Shown: positions 32,400-42,802 of the stretch, in pieces
Layout: each line of letters opens with the position of its first letter
Position numbering within the stretch: position 1 is the stretch's first letter
Assembly: GCF_022810305.1 (NCBI RefSeq)
Contig: NZ_JALGQH010000033.1
Coordinates: forward strand, 1 to 64,000
DNA: 64,000 bases
Direction: 5' to 3'
From: Rhodococcus sp. ARC_M6
GTDB lineage: Bacteria > Actinomycetota > Actinomycetes > Mycobacteriales > Mycobacteriaceae
Made by a program: the position numbers and the translations under genes
Notes under the pieces: model-generated
Told to the model about the DNA's origin: nothing
Seen by the model: only the letters and a program-made list of their open reading frames with translations
Databases searched by the model: none

Positions 32400-34268
32400 C
32401 TATCGGGTGGCGGACCGGAGAGCCTTGTCGAAATCTTCGCTGTTTGACTGCGAACCGAGAATCATGGCCAGTCGTACCAGCAGGCCTTCGCGGTCGGCCG
32501 GTTCCGCGGTGTCAAGAGCGTCGGCGAGAGACAACCACACATGCTCTCGGCGCGCCTCGTCGCCGACTACTTCGGACGTCACGGAGGCGATCGCGTCGAA
32601 CTGCGTCGGAGCAGTTCCGGCGGTGAGATGTTTGGCAACGTCAATCAACTGCGCGGGATCGCTGATCCGGCACAGCACCAAGCCGTCCGGCCGGATCACG
32701 AAGATTTCGCCATCCCCGGCACCGAGCGTCGAGGCAAGATCTCCGCGAGTGTCAGGGATCGTCCCGTGAGCTCCGCGCACGGTGATTATTTGCACCATTT
32801 CCGGTGCAATCGACTGAGCAAAGTCAACAGCGTGGCTGTCGAGTTCAGATGCTTGCTCGGCGGACAGGCCGAAGGCCAGCACTCCGAACCCCGAGCCGCG
32901 CAGGCGATTCAGTGACGTTTTCGACGGTCCATCCGTAGTTCGGACTTCGACGATTCGATCCTCGAGCGGATCGCCGGGAAGTACGCCCGGCGTGCCAGAC
33001 GCCGTGGGCCACGTCAGCGGCGAGAGGTGCGCATGGGTGGCACTCGACTGGCGAGGATTGATCAGATGTGCGAATTCGCCTCGGGTGGTGGCAAGTTCGA
33101 GTACGGCGTCGCGGGTGGTCCGGTATCCGTGGCTGCCGGGAGACATGATGAGTGTGGACTTTCCGGCATTGTCGACGTTCTGCTGCCAGGCGCTGCGACG
33201 CTCCGTCGAATAGGCCTGTAGGAGAGCAGTATCGGCCTGTCCGTTGATAACAGCGGACAGCTGCCAGGCCAGGGTCTCGGCGTCTTCCATCCCCGAGTTG
33301 AGTCCGCGAACTCCGAAGATGGGAACCAGATGTGCTGCATCGCCGGCGAACAGTACGCGGCCGTGGGTGAAATCTTCCAGTGCCAGCGCGTGGGCGCGGT
33401 AGAAGCCGAACCATTCCAGGGTCCACGGAATGTCGCTCTGGAGCCACTCGAGGTGGCGGGTGATGCGATCGCGGATGCGCTCTTCTGCTGTCTCGGCCGC
33501 GGGGTCGTCGGACGCGTCGAGTTGGTAGTCGATTCGCCAGATGTCACGAGGTTGCCGATGCATGATGATGGTCGAGCCAGGATTGCTGGGAGCGTCGAAC
33601 CAGACCAGTCGCTCGGCGGGAAGTTCCGACTCCCAATGGATATCTGCGATGACGTAGTTACCTTCGTAACTGTTGCCCTGCAGGCGGATCCCGCTCAGTT
33701 CGCGCATCGTGCTGCGGCCGCCGTCGGCAGCGACAACCCAGGCGGCGCGCAGTTCGCGTGTACCGAAGGCCGTGTCGACCGTCAGGGTCACCTCGTCGTC
33801 AGTGCGTGAGATGCCCGCGATCGAAGTAGACCAGTGAAAGGCCACGAGTGGATGAGCGAGCAGTTTGTCGGTCATGATCTGCTCGAACTCGGACTGTGAC
33901 ACGTTGACCATGGGGCCACGGGCGTCGTGCTCACCACTGGCCATACGGAAGTGCAGTACTTCCTGATCGCGGTAGTAGCTTCGGCCGCCGACCCACGGCA
34001 AAACGATGTCTTCGAGTTCTGTACCAAACCCGAGGCGCTCGGCAACTTCGAGGCTGTGTCGGGAGACGCAGATCGCGCGGCTACCGAACGATACCTGATC
34101 TGCTGCTTCGAGAATCGTGACCGGAATGCCGCGCGCGGCCAGGCCCAGGGCAACGCCCATGCCCACGGGGCCCGCGCCGACGATGACAACCGGGAGGGCG
34201 TCCGCCGACGGGGGCAGGGAGCTGAAGTCCTCGGGAGCGTACTTCTTCGGATGAAAGTAAGTCGACAT
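32400..34268 (-). CDS. FAD-dependent aromatic monooxygenase (PheA/TfdB/MhpA-like)
   Basis: 622 residues from the ATG at 34268; the frame is open much further upstream but that part is a shadow of the transporter gene. It is a class A flavoprotein hydroxylase. The dinucleotide motif is VIVGAGPVGMGVALG (about residue 30), the DG motif is VVAADGGRSTMRE, and the GD motif is GRVLFAGDAAHLVPIFGVRG. The C-terminal 150 residues form the thioredoxin-like domain of phenol hydroxylases. It starts 2 bp after the MHS transporter, with a LysR gene upstream. This suggests import and ring hydroxylation of an aromatic acid or phenol. Confidence 0.85.
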   Translation of the reverse strand: MSTYFHPKKYAPEDFSSLPPSADALPVVIVGAGPVGMGVALGLAARGIPVTILEAADQVSFGSRAICVSRHSLEVAERLGFGTELEDIVLPWVGGRSYYRDQEVLHFRMASGEHDARGPMVNVSQSEFEQIMTDKLLAHPLVAFHWSTSIAGISRTDDEVTLTVDTAFGTRELRAAWVVAADGGRSTMRELSGIRLQGNSYEGNYVIADIHWESELPAERLVWFDAPSNPGSTIIMHRQPRDIWRIDYQLDASDDPAAETAEERIRDRITRHLEWLQSDIPWTLEWFGFYRAHALALEDFTHGRVLFAGDAAHLVPIFGVRGLNSGMEDAETLAWQLSAVINGQADTALLQAYSTERRSAWQQNVDNAGKSTLIMSPGSHGYRTTRDAVLELATTRGEFAHLINPRQSSATHAHLSPLTWPTASGTPGVLPGDPLEDRIVEVRTTDGPSKTSLNRLRGSGFGVLAFGLSAEQASELDSHAVDFAQSIAPEMVQIITVRGAHGTIPDTRGDLASTLGAGDGEIFVIRPDGLVLCRISDPAQLIDVAKHLTAGTAPTQFDAIASVTSEVVGDEARREHVWLSLADALDTAEPADREGLLVRLAMILGSQSNSEDFDKALRSATR

Positions 34269-34270
34269 GA

Positions 34271-35584
34271 TCACGAGGCTTTCTGTGCGGCGGAAGGTTC
34301 GGGGAGCAGCAGAATCGATACCAGGCTGATCACTGCAATTACGACGAAGTAGACGGTGATGGCAAACGATGTGTCGAATGCGGCGAAGAGAGCGGTGGCG
34401 ATCATCGGTGCGAGGCCGCCGCCGAGGATCGCGCCGATCTGGTAGCCGAGGGACGCACCGCTGTACCGGATGTGGGCGGGAAACAGTTCGGCGAACAGCG
34501 CGGCCTGTGGGCCTGCGCAACAGCCGAGCGTGAATCCGAGGGCAATCATCGAGATCAGCATCACCGGGATGGCAGCGGTGTCGATGAGCGGGAAGAACAC
34601 CGCCGCAGCGACTACGAGCGCGATGGAGCTGCGGATATAGACGGTTCGCCGTCCGAGGGTGTCGGACTTGTGGGCGCTGAATGCCATGCCCGCCATCCAG
34701 AACGGGCAGGAAGCAATGAGCAGGAACAGCATGGTGGTCTTGCTGAATCCGAGTTCCTTCTCGCCGTACTTGAGGACGTAGACCATGTACGCGTACGCAA
34801 TTCCGTTGGTGGCGATGAAGGTTCCACCGGCCAACAGCACGGTCTTCCAATGTTTCGTCAGCACCTCGAGAATCGGCATCGAGTCGGCGGGAGCATCGGT
34901 CTTGGACGCCGTGAACTCCTCGCTCTCTTCGAGGCCGAGGCGGATCCACATGGCGACGCCGACCAGAACTGCGCTGAGTAGGAACGGGATTCGCCAGCCC
35001 CAGGAGTTGAACGTCGCGTCGTCCATGAAGGCGGCAAGGGGAAGGTACACGAGGTTTGCGACCAGAACGCCGGCAGGAACACCGATCTGCGGAGCGCTGC
35101 CGTAGAGCCCCTTCTTTCCCTCCGGTGCGTTCTCGGTTGCGACCAGCACGGCCCCACCCCACTCGCCGCCCACACCAAGCCCTTGGATGAAGCGAAGCGT
35201 GACCAGCAAGATCGGCGCGAACACTCCGATCGAGGCGTAGTTGGGGAGCAGACCGATAGCGACGGTTGCGCAACCCATCAACATGAGGGAGGTGACAAGC
35301 ATGGACTTGCGTCCGATGCGGTCGCCGAAATGACCCATCACGATGCCGCCGATGGGGCGCGCGATGAAGCCGACTGCGAGTGTCGCGAACGCTGCCAAGG
35401 TTCCGGCGAGATCTGATGTGCCGGGGAAGAACTGCTTGCCAAGAACCAAGGCGGCAGCAGTGCCGTAGATGAAGAAGTCGTACCACTCGATGGCGGTGCC
35501 GACAAAGCTGCCCAGGGCAGCCTTGCGCGCCTTGGCTGTCGCGGCGGCGGTGCGCGAGCTAGGCGGCGAGGCGATGGAGGTCAT
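34271..35584 (-). CDS. MHS-family MFS transporter (aromatic/organic acid:H+ symporter)
   Basis: 437 residues from the ATG at 35584 with AAAGG upstream. It has twelve hydrophobic segments. The metabolite:H+ symporter signatures are GTAIEWYDFFIYGTAAAL at the N-terminus, GHFGDRIGRKSML between helices 2 and 3, and LRFIQGLGVGGEWGGA. Relatives carry shikimate, benzoate-type acids and proline/betaine. Co-transcription with the FAD monooxygenase suggests its substrate feeds that enzyme. Confidence 0.88.
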   Translation of the reverse strand: MTSIASPPSSRTAAATAKARKAALGSFVGTAIEWYDFFIYGTAAALVLGKQFFPGTSDLAGTLAAFATLAVGFIARPIGGIVMGHFGDRIGRKSMLVTSLMLMGCATVAIGLLPNYASIGVFAPILLVTLRFIQGLGVGGEWGGAVLVATENAPEGKKGLYGSAPQIGVPAGVLVANLVYLPLAAFMDDATFNSWGWRIPFLLSAVLVGVAMWIRLGLEESEEFTASKTDAPADSMPILEVLTKHWKTVLLAGGTFIATNGIAYAYMVYVLKYGEKELGFSKTTMLFLLIASCPFWMAGMAFSAHKSDTLGRRTVYIRSSIALVVAAAVFFPLIDTAAIPVMLISMIALGFTLGCCAGPQAALFAELFPAHIRYSGASLGYQIGAILGGGLAPMIATALFAAFDTSFAITVYFVVIAVISLVSILLLPEPSAAQKAS

Positions 35585-35711
35585 GAAATGCCTTTCGAGA
35601 TGAATGTGGCTTGAAGAAACAATGACGTGGACCACAACACTTGAAAAGCGGAAGAATTGGGGGTTCTTGCACGGAAATTCCGCATTAGAGACAAAATGCC
35701 TGTTGGGAGGG

Positions 35712-36638
35712 TTAGCTCGTTCTCCCGGATTGTGAAACGAATTCTATAAATGCGCGAGCGACGCGGCTCAGTCGTGCGTCCTGATGCCACGCGAGTACGA
35801 CCTTCACCGACGGGACCGCCGGGGATCCGATTGTCTTGACGACCACCTCGAGGCCCTCGTAGGTGACGTCGAGGCTGGGGCGCTGCAGTAGCAGCGTCCA
35901 TCCGAGTCCCCGCCCGACAAACGCCCGCGCCGTCTCGAAGTTCGCAGTTCGGTAGGCCACATCCGGGACGAAACCACCGGCACGGCAGACGTCGAGGGCA
36001 TGTTTTGTGCTCGGGGGAGCATCGAGTAGGACCATCGGGAACTCTGCGAGGTCCGGTAGGTGAATTTGTCGATCGGATGCTGCGAGGGGGTGCTCGGGCC
36101 CCAAGACGATCAAGGGTTCGCGGGTCGACAACGGAAGCATGCGCAGTTCCGGAGATAGATCCAGGTCGTAGACGATCGCCAGATCCAGTTCACCGTTTTC
36201 CAACTGCATCTGCAGTCGGTTCTGGGTGTCTTCGCGGAATTCCACCGCGGTGGCGGGATATTCATGAGTGAACCCGGCGATCATCGCGGGCAGAACTGTC
36301 GGCCCCAAAGCCGGGTAGCAGCCGATTGCGATGGGTCCTGAAATTGTTCCGCCGGTTCCGAGGGCATCGGACTCGAGCTCACCGGCTTGTTTCAGCAATG
36401 CTCGAGCTCGTAGGAGGACGAAATCCCCTGTGGGCGTGAGTTGTACACCGAAAGACCGGCGGCGGACGCAGAGTTGAACCTTGAGTGCGCGTTCGAGTTC
36501 CGTGATGGAAGCAGACATCGCCGAGGGGGACAGGTGCATGCGCTCGGCGGCAGCGCTGATGGTTCCGGTCTCGGCTACCGCGACAAACGCAGCAAGCTGA
36601 CGCATGGTGTACGTGGGGGCGGGGTCAACTCGCGGCAT
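35712..36638 (-). CDS. LysR-family transcriptional regulator
   Basis: 308 residues. The N-terminal helix-turn-helix is TMRQLAAFVAVAETGTISAAAERMHLSPSAMSASITELERAL (in part; about residues 11-52). A periplasmic-binding-like effector domain fills about residues 95-300. It reads in the same direction as the MHS transporter with a 127-bp gap. It probably activates the transporter-monooxygenase genes in response to their substrate; LysR genes are more often divergent from their targets. Confidence 0.88.
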   Translation of the reverse strand: MPRVDPAPTYTMRQLAAFVAVAETGTISAAAERMHLSPSAMSASITELERALKVQLCVRRRSFGVQLTPTGDFVLLRARALLKQAGELESDALGTGGTISGPIAIGCYPALGPTVLPAMIAGFTHEYPATAVEFREDTQNRLQMQLENGELDLAIVYDLDLSPELRMLPLSTREPLIVLGPEHPLAASDRQIHLPDLAEFPMVLLDAPPSTKHALDVCRAGGFVPDVAYRTANFETARAFVGRGLGWTLLLQRPSLDVTYEGLEVVVKTIGSPAVPSVKVVLAWHQDARLSRVARAFIEFVSQSGRTS

Positions 36639-36716
36639 GACAGTAGACGTTAGTCGTCATTGTGTGGCACCGGGACTGCGCTGCCGGTCGAGCTAGTGCT
36701 CTGACCTGCGCTGTCG

Positions 36717-36792
36717 TGGTGCCCCCGGCAGGATTCGAACCTGCGACCTTTCGCTCCGGAGGCGAACGCTCTATCCCCTGAGCTACGGGGGC
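36717..36792 (-). tRNA. tRNA-Arg (CCG anticodon)
   Basis: On the minus strand the acceptor stem GCCCCCG pairs with CGGGGGC. The anticodon loop is CTCCGGA with CCG at 36757-36759 (plus coordinates), the T-arm contains GGTTCGAATCC, and CCA is encoded. It reads CGG codons. Confidence 0.96.
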
Positions 36793-36976
36793 GCACCGAA
36801 AATTCGGTGTGCCGATTGGGCTGGGTTAGCGTAGCGCATCACACCCGTGCAAGACCAAACCGGGTCGCAGAACCAGGATAGATACATCGATCCGGGCAAT
36901 ATTTCGCCTAGGCTCGGCGACGTGCACAGATTCGGGCAGACTGCTCGATCACCATTGTGAGCAACGGGAGTCGTCG

Positions 36977-39346
36977 ATGACCGATCGCCAGTATTCCGAA
37001 GATCAACTAGCGCTCGACCTGCGATGGTGGGCGGCCGCGAACTATCTGACCGTCGCGCAGATCTATCTCCAAGACAACACCTTGCTGCGAGAATCATTGC
37101 AGGCAAAGCACATCAAGCCGCGACTGCTCGGCCACTGGGGAACCAGTCCCGGCCTGTCAATGATCTATGCGTTGCTCAACCGACATATCGCCACCACGAA
37201 CTCGGACTGGTTGTACGTGACGGGGCCCGGTCACGGTGGTCCCGCATTGATAGCGTCGACGTACCTCGAAGGGACGTACTCGGAGATCTATCCCGAAGTG
37301 TCCGCCGACGCCGACGGTATCCACCGCATGTGCCGACGATTCTCGGCGCCGGGCGGAGTGCCCAGCCACGTCAGTGTGCAGACGCCGGGCAGTATCCACG
37401 AGGGCGGCGAGTTGGGGTACGCGCTGGCGCATGCTGCCGGTGCGGCATTCGACCACCCGGACCTACTGGTGGCCTGCGTCATCGGTGACGGTGAAGCCGA
37501 GACCGGTCCGCTGTCGGGATCGTGGAAGCTTCCGGCATTTCTCAATCCCCGACGTGACGGTGCGGTGCTGCCCATCCTGCACGTGAACGGTGCCAAGATC
37601 GCCGGGCCGACGGTGTACGGACGCAGTAGCGACGAAGATATCAAGGCATATCTGGGTGGCCAGGGGTGGGATCCCGTCGTCGTGTCCGGCGACGACCCGA
37701 CGAAGGTCTTCCCTGACCTGTACGACGCGATAACCAAGGCACACGACAAGATTCGTGAGATGCAGCTGTCGGCACGCGCCGGCGAAGAGTGGAACCGCGC
37801 TTGGCCGGCAATCGTCTTGCGCACTCCCAAAGGGTGGACCGGCCCGCACACCGTCGACGGGAAGCTGGTGGAGGGCACCCACTGGGCGCACCAAGTGCCG
37901 TTGTCCGGAGTGCGAACCGATAAGGATCATCTGCGGCAACTCGAGGACTGGATGCGCTCGTACCGTCCCGAAGAATTGTTCGCCGAGAACGGATCATTGA
38001 TTCCCGAACTTGCCGCGCTGGCGCCGGTCGGAGACAAGCGGATGGGCAGCACGCCCTACGCCAACGGCGGACGACTACGCGTCGAACTGCCGATGCCGGC
38101 ACTCGAGAAGTACGCGCTACCCATCGAATCGCCGGGTTCGACGTTCTACGAGACCACCAGGGTGCTCGGCGAACTATTGCGGGACATCTACACCGCCACC
38201 GAAACCGACGACGGCGGCGGAATCTTCCGGTTGTTCTGTCCGGACGAAACTGCGAGCAACAGACTCGGTGCAGTATTCGAGACAACCGAACGGTGCTGGC
38301 AGTTGCCGATCACCGAGTACGACGACGGACTCTCCACTGACGGCCGGGTCATGGAGATACTCAGTGAGCATCTCTGTGAGGGCTGGCTCGAGGGATATCT
38401 GCTGTCCGGGCGGCACGGAATGTTCGCCAGTTACGAGGCCTTCGCGATGGTGAGTGTCTCGATGCTGATCCAGCACGCCAAGTGGCTCCAGCATGCCGTC
38501 GACCTGCCGTGGCGCGCGCCGGTGGCCTCGCTCAACGTGCTGCTCACCAGTACGTGCTGGCGCAACGATCACAATGGTTTCAGTCATCAAGGACCGGGAA
38601 TGATCGATGCCGTGATTCCGTTGGCACCCAGCGTGATCAGGGTATGGCTGCCGCCGGACTCCAACACGCTGCTCTCGATTTCGGATCACGCTCTGCGCAG
38701 CACGGACCACGTGAATGTGATCGTCGTCGACAAACAACCGCACCTGCAGTACCTGACGCTCGAGCAGGCGCACGCGCATTGTGCCGCGGGCGCCTCGGTC
38801 TGGGATTGGGCCGGAACGGAAGTTGCCGGGCAGAAACCCGATGTGGTGCTGGCAGCAGCGGGAGACGTTCCGACTCAAGAGATTCTGGCCGCCGCACAGC
38901 TACTTCGTGACGGAACGCCGGACCTGTCGGTGCGGGTTGTCAACGTTGTGGATCTCATGGGTCTGCTGACGCCGAACGAACATCCGCACGGATTCGGTGA
39001 GCAGCCGTTCCGGGACTTGTTCACCGCCGAGACGGATGTGGTGTTCGCCTTCCACGGTTACGCCCGGGCAGTCCATCAACTCCTCCACGGACGGCCTTCT
39101 CCGGAGCGGTTCCACGTCCGCGGATTCAGTGAACAGGGAACCACGACAACTCCGTTCGACATGGTGGTCCTCAACAAGATGAGCCGCTACCACTTGGTCA
39201 TCGAGGCGGTGCGACGATCCAAGCGTCGGACCGCCGGGGCGTCGGAGTTGGTCGAGTTTTGCCGGGCTCAACTGGACAAGCATTCGCGCTACATCGTGGA
39301 GCATCTCGAGGACATGCCGGAGATAGAAAACTGGACCTGGTCCTGA
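36977..39346 (+). CDS. xfp: Xylulose-5-phosphate/fructose-6-phosphate phosphoketolase
   Basis: 789 residues, full length. It is a thiamine-diphosphate enzyme that splits xylulose-5-P or fructose-6-P with phosphate to acetyl-phosphate plus glyceraldehyde-3-P or erythrose-4-P. Signatures are LGHWGTSPGLSMIYALLNRH near residue 50, VTGPGHGGPA, GDGEAETGPLSGSWK (ThDP/Mg2+), and NDHNGFSHQGPG. The ATG has GGGAG 8 nt upstream. No acetate kinase or phosphotransacetylase is adjacent. It appears monocistronic. Confidence 0.95.
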   Translation: MTDRQYSEDQLALDLRWWAAANYLTVAQIYLQDNTLLRESLQAKHIKPRLLGHWGTSPGLSMIYALLNRHIATTNSDWLYVTGPGHGGPALIASTYLEGTYSEIYPEVSADADGIHRMCRRFSAPGGVPSHVSVQTPGSIHEGGELGYALAHAAGAAFDHPDLLVACVIGDGEAETGPLSGSWKLPAFLNPRRDGAVLPILHVNGAKIAGPTVYGRSSDEDIKAYLGGQGWDPVVVSGDDPTKVFPDLYDAITKAHDKIREMQLSARAGEEWNRAWPAIVLRTPKGWTGPHTVDGKLVEGTHWAHQVPLSGVRTDKDHLRQLEDWMRSYRPEELFAENGSLIPELAALAPVGDKRMGSTPYANGGRLRVELPMPALEKYALPIESPGSTFYETTRVLGELLRDIYTATETDDGGGIFRLFCPDETASNRLGAVFETTERCWQLPITEYDDGLSTDGRVMEILSEHLCEGWLEGYLLSGRHGMFASYEAFAMVSVSMLIQHAKWLQHAVDLPWRAPVASLNVLLTSTCWRNDHNGFSHQGPGMIDAVIPLAPSVIRVWLPPDSNTLLSISDHALRSTDHVNVIVVDKQPHLQYLTLEQAHAHCAAGASVWDWAGTEVAGQKPDVVLAAAGDVPTQEILAAAQLLRDGTPDLSVRVVNVVDLMGLLTPNEHPHGFGEQPFRDLFTAETDVVFAFHGYARAVHQLLHGRPSPERFHVRGFSEQGTTTTPFDMVVLNKMSRYHLVIEAVRRSKRRTAGASELVEFCRAQLDKHSRYIVEHLEDMPEIENWTWS

Positions 39347-39360
39347 CAACAGTCAGGGCC
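39339..39360 (+). terminator. Hairpin at the end of the phosphoketolase gene
   Basis: GGTCCTGAC (39339-39347) pairs with GTCAGGGCC (39352-39360), including one G-U pair, around the loop AACA. The stem includes the TGA stop. No U-run follows. Confidence 0.5.
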
Positions 39361-39389
39361 AGGCCCAGTTCGATTCGAATTGTTGCCGG

Positions 39390-40109
39390 TTAGTTCATCG
39401 GCAGGGGAGCGGCTCCGCGAGCAGCCAGCATGCTGGTCAGCAAAGTGGATTCGCTTTCCTGTGTATTCACCATCGTCGTGGACAAGGCCTTCACCGGATC
39501 AGTGGTGGCGTTGTCTGCGGCGTACTCCATCATCGGAAGCCCGCCTTGGTGATGACGCAACATCAACTGGAGAAAGATTGTGTCCAACTCGGGGCCGGAT
39601 GCGGCATTCAACGCCGCCAGATCCGCAGCCGACGCCATGCCGGGCATCGTGGTCGCGGGACCGGAATGATCCATCGTCATCGTCGTAGACGCTCCGTGCG
39701 AATCGTGTCCGGAGGACGAATCGGAGGTCATCCACTCCATGTAGGGGCCGACTGTGGAAATCGGTTCGTCCCACATCGTCAACCACGCCTGCATCTGACC
39801 GATCTGATTCTGCTGGGTGGTCAAGATGTCGTACGCCACCGTGCGCACTTCGTTGTCAGTGGACTTCGTCAACGCGGTGGACGCCATTTCGACGGCCTGG
39901 CCGTGATGGACGAGCATGTCCTGAGCAAAGCCGACATCCACCGAGTCCGATGCCGGAACGGTGAGTGACGACTTCGCGTCGGGACCTAACAGGTTGGTGA
40001 ACGCGCCCAGAGCGAATCCGATGGCGATGGCGCCGATGAGACCGATGATCAGTAGCGCGGTGCGCTGACTCGGCTTCGACGGGCGGTCGGTGTCAGGCTG
40101 ACTATCCAC
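39390..40109 (-). CDS. DUF305 membrane-anchored protein, His/Met-rich
   Basis: 239 residues from the GTG at 40109 that overlaps the upstream stop; the longer frame overlaps the DUF3105 gene. One N-terminal transmembrane segment (LLIIGLIGAIAIGFALGAF) anchors a ferritin-like DUF305 domain. The paired conserved motifs are FAQDMLVHHGQAVEMA and LQLMLRHHQGGLPMMEYA. A Met/His-rich stretch (TMTMDHSGPATTMPGM) suggests metal, perhaps copper, contact. Co-occurrence with DUF3105 is recurrent in actinobacteria. The function is uncharacterised. Confidence 0.85.
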   Translation of the reverse strand: MDSQPDTDRPSKPSQRTALLIIGLIGAIAIGFALGAFTNLLGPDAKSSLTVPASDSVDVGFAQDMLVHHGQAVEMASTALTKSTDNEVRTVAYDILTTQQNQIGQMQAWLTMWDEPISTVGPYMEWMTSDSSSGHDSHGASTTMTMDHSGPATTMPGMASAADLAALNAASGPELDTIFLQLMLRHHQGGLPMMEYAADNATTDPVKALSTTMVNTQESESTLLTSMLAARGAAPLPMN

Positions 40110-40932
40110 CTGCGGGAACCTGCTCGTCGGTGGCGGGTGTGGTGCCGGTGCCGTCCATCGGAACCGCGTCGGGGCCCGGAGGGGTGGGGTCGAACGGCGA
40201 CGTTTCCGCGGTGAACAGCGGGTTCGTGCAGCTGGCACCGACCTCGGGGTAAGTATTCGGGTTCAACTTCAGCGCGGTGATGAACTGGTCGATGCGCTTG
40301 TCGTCAGCATTGTCGATTTCGAGGCGGTGACCCCAGGACTGCAGCGAAATGGGGCTGCTCTGGCCGGGGTACGGCGACATCAGCATGTAGCCCTTGCTGT
40401 TCTCGACTCGCTCGGCGAGGCTGTCGATCTGGCTCTGGTCGACGCTTTCCGGGTTGTAGGAGATCCAGACCGCACCGTGCTCGAGCGAGTGAACAGCGTT
40501 TTCGGTACGGATCGCCGACGCGTAGACGGTGCCCGTGCAGTTTGCCCAGGTGGCGTCGTGCGGGCCACCGAACGGCGGACTCTGGTCGTAGGCGACGCGC
40601 TGTGTGGCATCGACGTGCTGGCCGGCCGGGTACTCGATCTTGAGAACACCATCGATGTTGTCGGACGGATCCTTGTTCTCGGAGCTGTACTTGTACGGCT
40701 CGAGGGCTTGCTTGTCTTCGACCTTCGGCCACAGGTTGATGCCGAGTACGGCAATCAGCCCGACAACGGCCACACCGGCACCGATCGACAGCCACGGAAC
40801 CTGACGAGGCGCGGGAACGCCGCCCTTGCCCTTCTTGGCCGGGCTTCCGCCTCGTTTGGCAGCCTTGATGGCTTTGGCTGATTTGGCCCCGGAATTGTTC
40901 TTGGGACCGTGACTATCGGAACCGCTTGGCAT
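40102..40932 (-). CDS. DUF3105 membrane-anchored protein
   Basis: 276 residues from the ATG at 40932. A basic N-terminus ([19 protein letters not shown]) precedes one transmembrane helix (about residues 48-68). The exported domain holds the DUF3105 hallmarks [16 protein letters not shown] and [14 protein letters not shown], plus a second cysteine (GASCTNPLF). The conserved His and Cys residues suggest metal binding. It overlaps the DUF305 start by eight bases and is divergent from argS. The ribosome-binding site is weak, so a start 13 codons upstream is possible. Confidence 0.82.
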   Translation of the reverse strand: MPSGSDSHGPKNNSGAKSAKAIKAAKRGGSPAKKGKGGVPAPRQVPWLSIGAGVAVVGLIAVLGINLWPKVEDKQALEPYKYSSENKDPSDNIDGVLKIEYPAGQHVDATQRVAYDQSPPFGGPHDATWANCTGTVYASAIRTENAVHSLEHGAVWISYNPESVDQSQIDSLAERVENSKGYMLMSPYPGQSSPISLQSWGHRLEIDNADDKRIDQFITALKLNPNTYPEVGASCTNPLFTAETSPFDPTPPGPDAVPMDGTGTTPATDEQVPAGG

Positions 40933-41135
40933 CGATTGGGCTCTTTCGGTGTGTGGGCAAATGTGCAGCATGCCCTCCCGCCGGATGTACTCGGCGGTAG
41001 CTCGGGCATTACCACTGTACTTTCCGAGTCTGAGGGCAATCTGGGAGAGTGGCGTGCGACACGCCCAAATCGGTCGTCAGCCTACTCTCAGGCAGCCGCG
41101 CGTGAGGCGGCTCTCCACCTCGAGTGCGCAGGCAA

Positions 41136-41152
41136 TAGGATGGATACCTGTG
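41136..41152 (+). promoter_or_regulatory. -10 box and leaderless start of argS
   Basis: TAGGAT (41136-41141) lies 8 nt before the GTG at 41150 with no ribosome-binding site. The distance places the transcription start on or next to the start codon. Confidence 0.6.
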
Positions 41153-42802
41153 ACTCCAGCTGACCTTGCCGAACTGCTCCGCGGAACCGCTGCGAGCGTC
41201 CTTGCCGAACGCGGCCTCGACGTCTCGGTGCTCCCACAAACCTTGACTGTCGAGCGTCCCCGCAACCCTGAGCATGGCGATTACGCCACCAATGTTGCGA
41301 TGCAGGTAGCCAAGAAGGTCGGCGCCAATCCGCGCGAATTGGCCGGCTGGCTCGCCGAGGCACTCACGGCTGCCGACGGCATCGATTCCGCCGAAATTGC
41401 CGGCCCGGGCTTCCTCAACATCCGCCTCGCTGCCGACGCCCAGGGCGCGGTCATCGTCGGAGTTCTCGAAGCCGGTCCGTCGTACGGCAGTGGTAACTCG
41501 CTTGCCGGTACGAAGATCAACCTCGAATTCGTCTCGGCCAACCCGACCGGACCCATCCACCTTGGTGGAACCCGTTGGGCTGCAGTCGGAGACGCGCTCG
41601 GGCGCATCCTGTCCGCACAGGGCGGTCTGGTCACCCGCGAGTACTACTTCAACGATCACGGTGCTCAGATCGACCGCTTCTCGCGTTCGTTGATCGCCGC
41701 AGCAAAGGGCGAGCCGGCCCCCGCAGACGGTTACGCCGGCGCTTACATCGCGGACATCGCTGCAACCGTCCTCGCTCAGCGCCCCGATGTCCTGGACCTG
41801 CCCGCCGACGAGCAGCAGGAAACGTTCCGTTCCATCGGCGTCGACTTGATGTTCACCCACATCCGTCAGACCCTCCACGATTTCGGCGTCGACTTCGACG
41901 TCTACTTCCACGAGAACTCGCTCTTCGAATCGGGCGCAGTCGAGAAGGCCGTCGAATCGCTCAAGAGTTCCGGCAACCTCTTCAACGAGGACGGTGCCTG
42001 GTGGCTCAAGAGCACCGACTACGGCGACGACAAGGACCGCGTCGTCATCAAGAGTGACGGCAACGCCGCCTACATCGCCGGTGACATCGCTTACTTCCAG
42101 GACAAGCGCGCTCGCGGCTTCGACCTCTGCATCTACATGCTCGGTGCCGATCACCACGGATACATCGGTCGGCTCAAGGCCGCTGCCGCTGCCTTCGGCG
42201 ACGACCCGGACACCGTCGAGGTGCTCATCGGCCAGATGGTGAATCTCGTCAAGGACGGCGTCGCTGTCAAGATGAGCAAGCGCGCCGGGACCGTCATCAC
42301 TCTCGACGACCTGGTCGAGGCAATCGGTGTCGACGCTTCCCGCTACGTCATGATCCGCTCGTCGGTCGACTCCAGCATCGACATCGACCTTGATCTGTGG
42401 ACCAAGACCAGCAGCGAAAACCCGGTCTACTACGTCCAGTACGCGCACGCACGCCTTTCCGCGATCGCCCGCAACGCTGCCGACCTCGGTCTGTCCGCCG
42501 ACGCGAGCCATCTCGCGCTGCTCACGGCCGAGCAGGAAGGCGACCTGATCCGCACGATCGGCGAATACCCGCGCGTCGTCTCCAGTGCCGCCAATCTGCG
42601 TGAGCCTCACCGGATCGCCCGTTACCTCGAAGAACTCGCGGGTGCGTACCACCGCTTCTACGGCGCGTGCCGCATCCTTCCGCAAGGCGACGAAGACGCA
42701 ACCGACGTGCATCGCGCACGCCTGGCACTCTGCGCCGCCACCCGTCAGGTCCTGGCCAATGGCCTCGAACTGCTCGGGGTTACCGCACCGGAGCAGATGT
42801 GA
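41150..42802 (+). CDS. argS: Arginyl-tRNA synthetase
   Basis: 550 residues from the GTG at 41150, the length of the mycobacterial enzyme; the longer frame from 40949 lacks homology before [10 protein letters not shown]. It charges tRNA-Arg. It is a class I synthetase with the HIGH-like motif [20 protein letters not shown] and a KMSKRAG-type loop in [13 protein letters not shown]. The C-terminal DALR domain ends with GLELLGV. The lysA GTG overlaps its stop by four bases, starting a five-gene amino-acid operon. Confidence 0.97.
   Translation: MTPADLAELLRGTAASVLAERGLDVSVLPQTLTVERPRNPEHGDYATNVAMQVAKKVGANPRELAGWLAEALTAADGIDSAEIAGPGFLNIRLAADAQGAVIVGVLEAGPSYGSGNSLAGTKINLEFVSANPTGPIHLGGTRWAAVGDALGRILSAQGGLVTREYYFNDHGAQIDRFSRSLIAAAKGEPAPADGYAGAYIADIAATVLAQRPDVLDLPADEQQETFRSIGVDLMFTHIRQTLHDFGVDFDVYFHENSLFESGAVEKAVESLKSSGNLFNEDGAWWLKSTDYGDDKDRVVIKSDGNAAYIAGDIAYFQDKRARGFDLCIYMLGADHHGYIGRLKAAAAAFGDDPDTVEVLIGQMVNLVKDGVAVKMSKRAGTVITLDDLVEAIGVDASRYVMIRSSVDSSIDIDLDLWTKTSSENPVYYVQYAHARLSAIARNAADLGLSADASHLALLTAEQEGDLIRTIGEYPRVVSSAANLREPHRIARYLEELAGAYHRFYGACRILPQGDEDATDVHRARLALCAATRQVLANGLELLGVTAPEQM

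Noticed and set aside
34269-35486. N-terminal extension of the FAD monooxygenase frame to 1028 codons
   Set aside because: The extra 406 codons are an out-of-frame shadow of the MHS transporter; the ATG at 34268, two bases after the transporter stop, begins the real protein.
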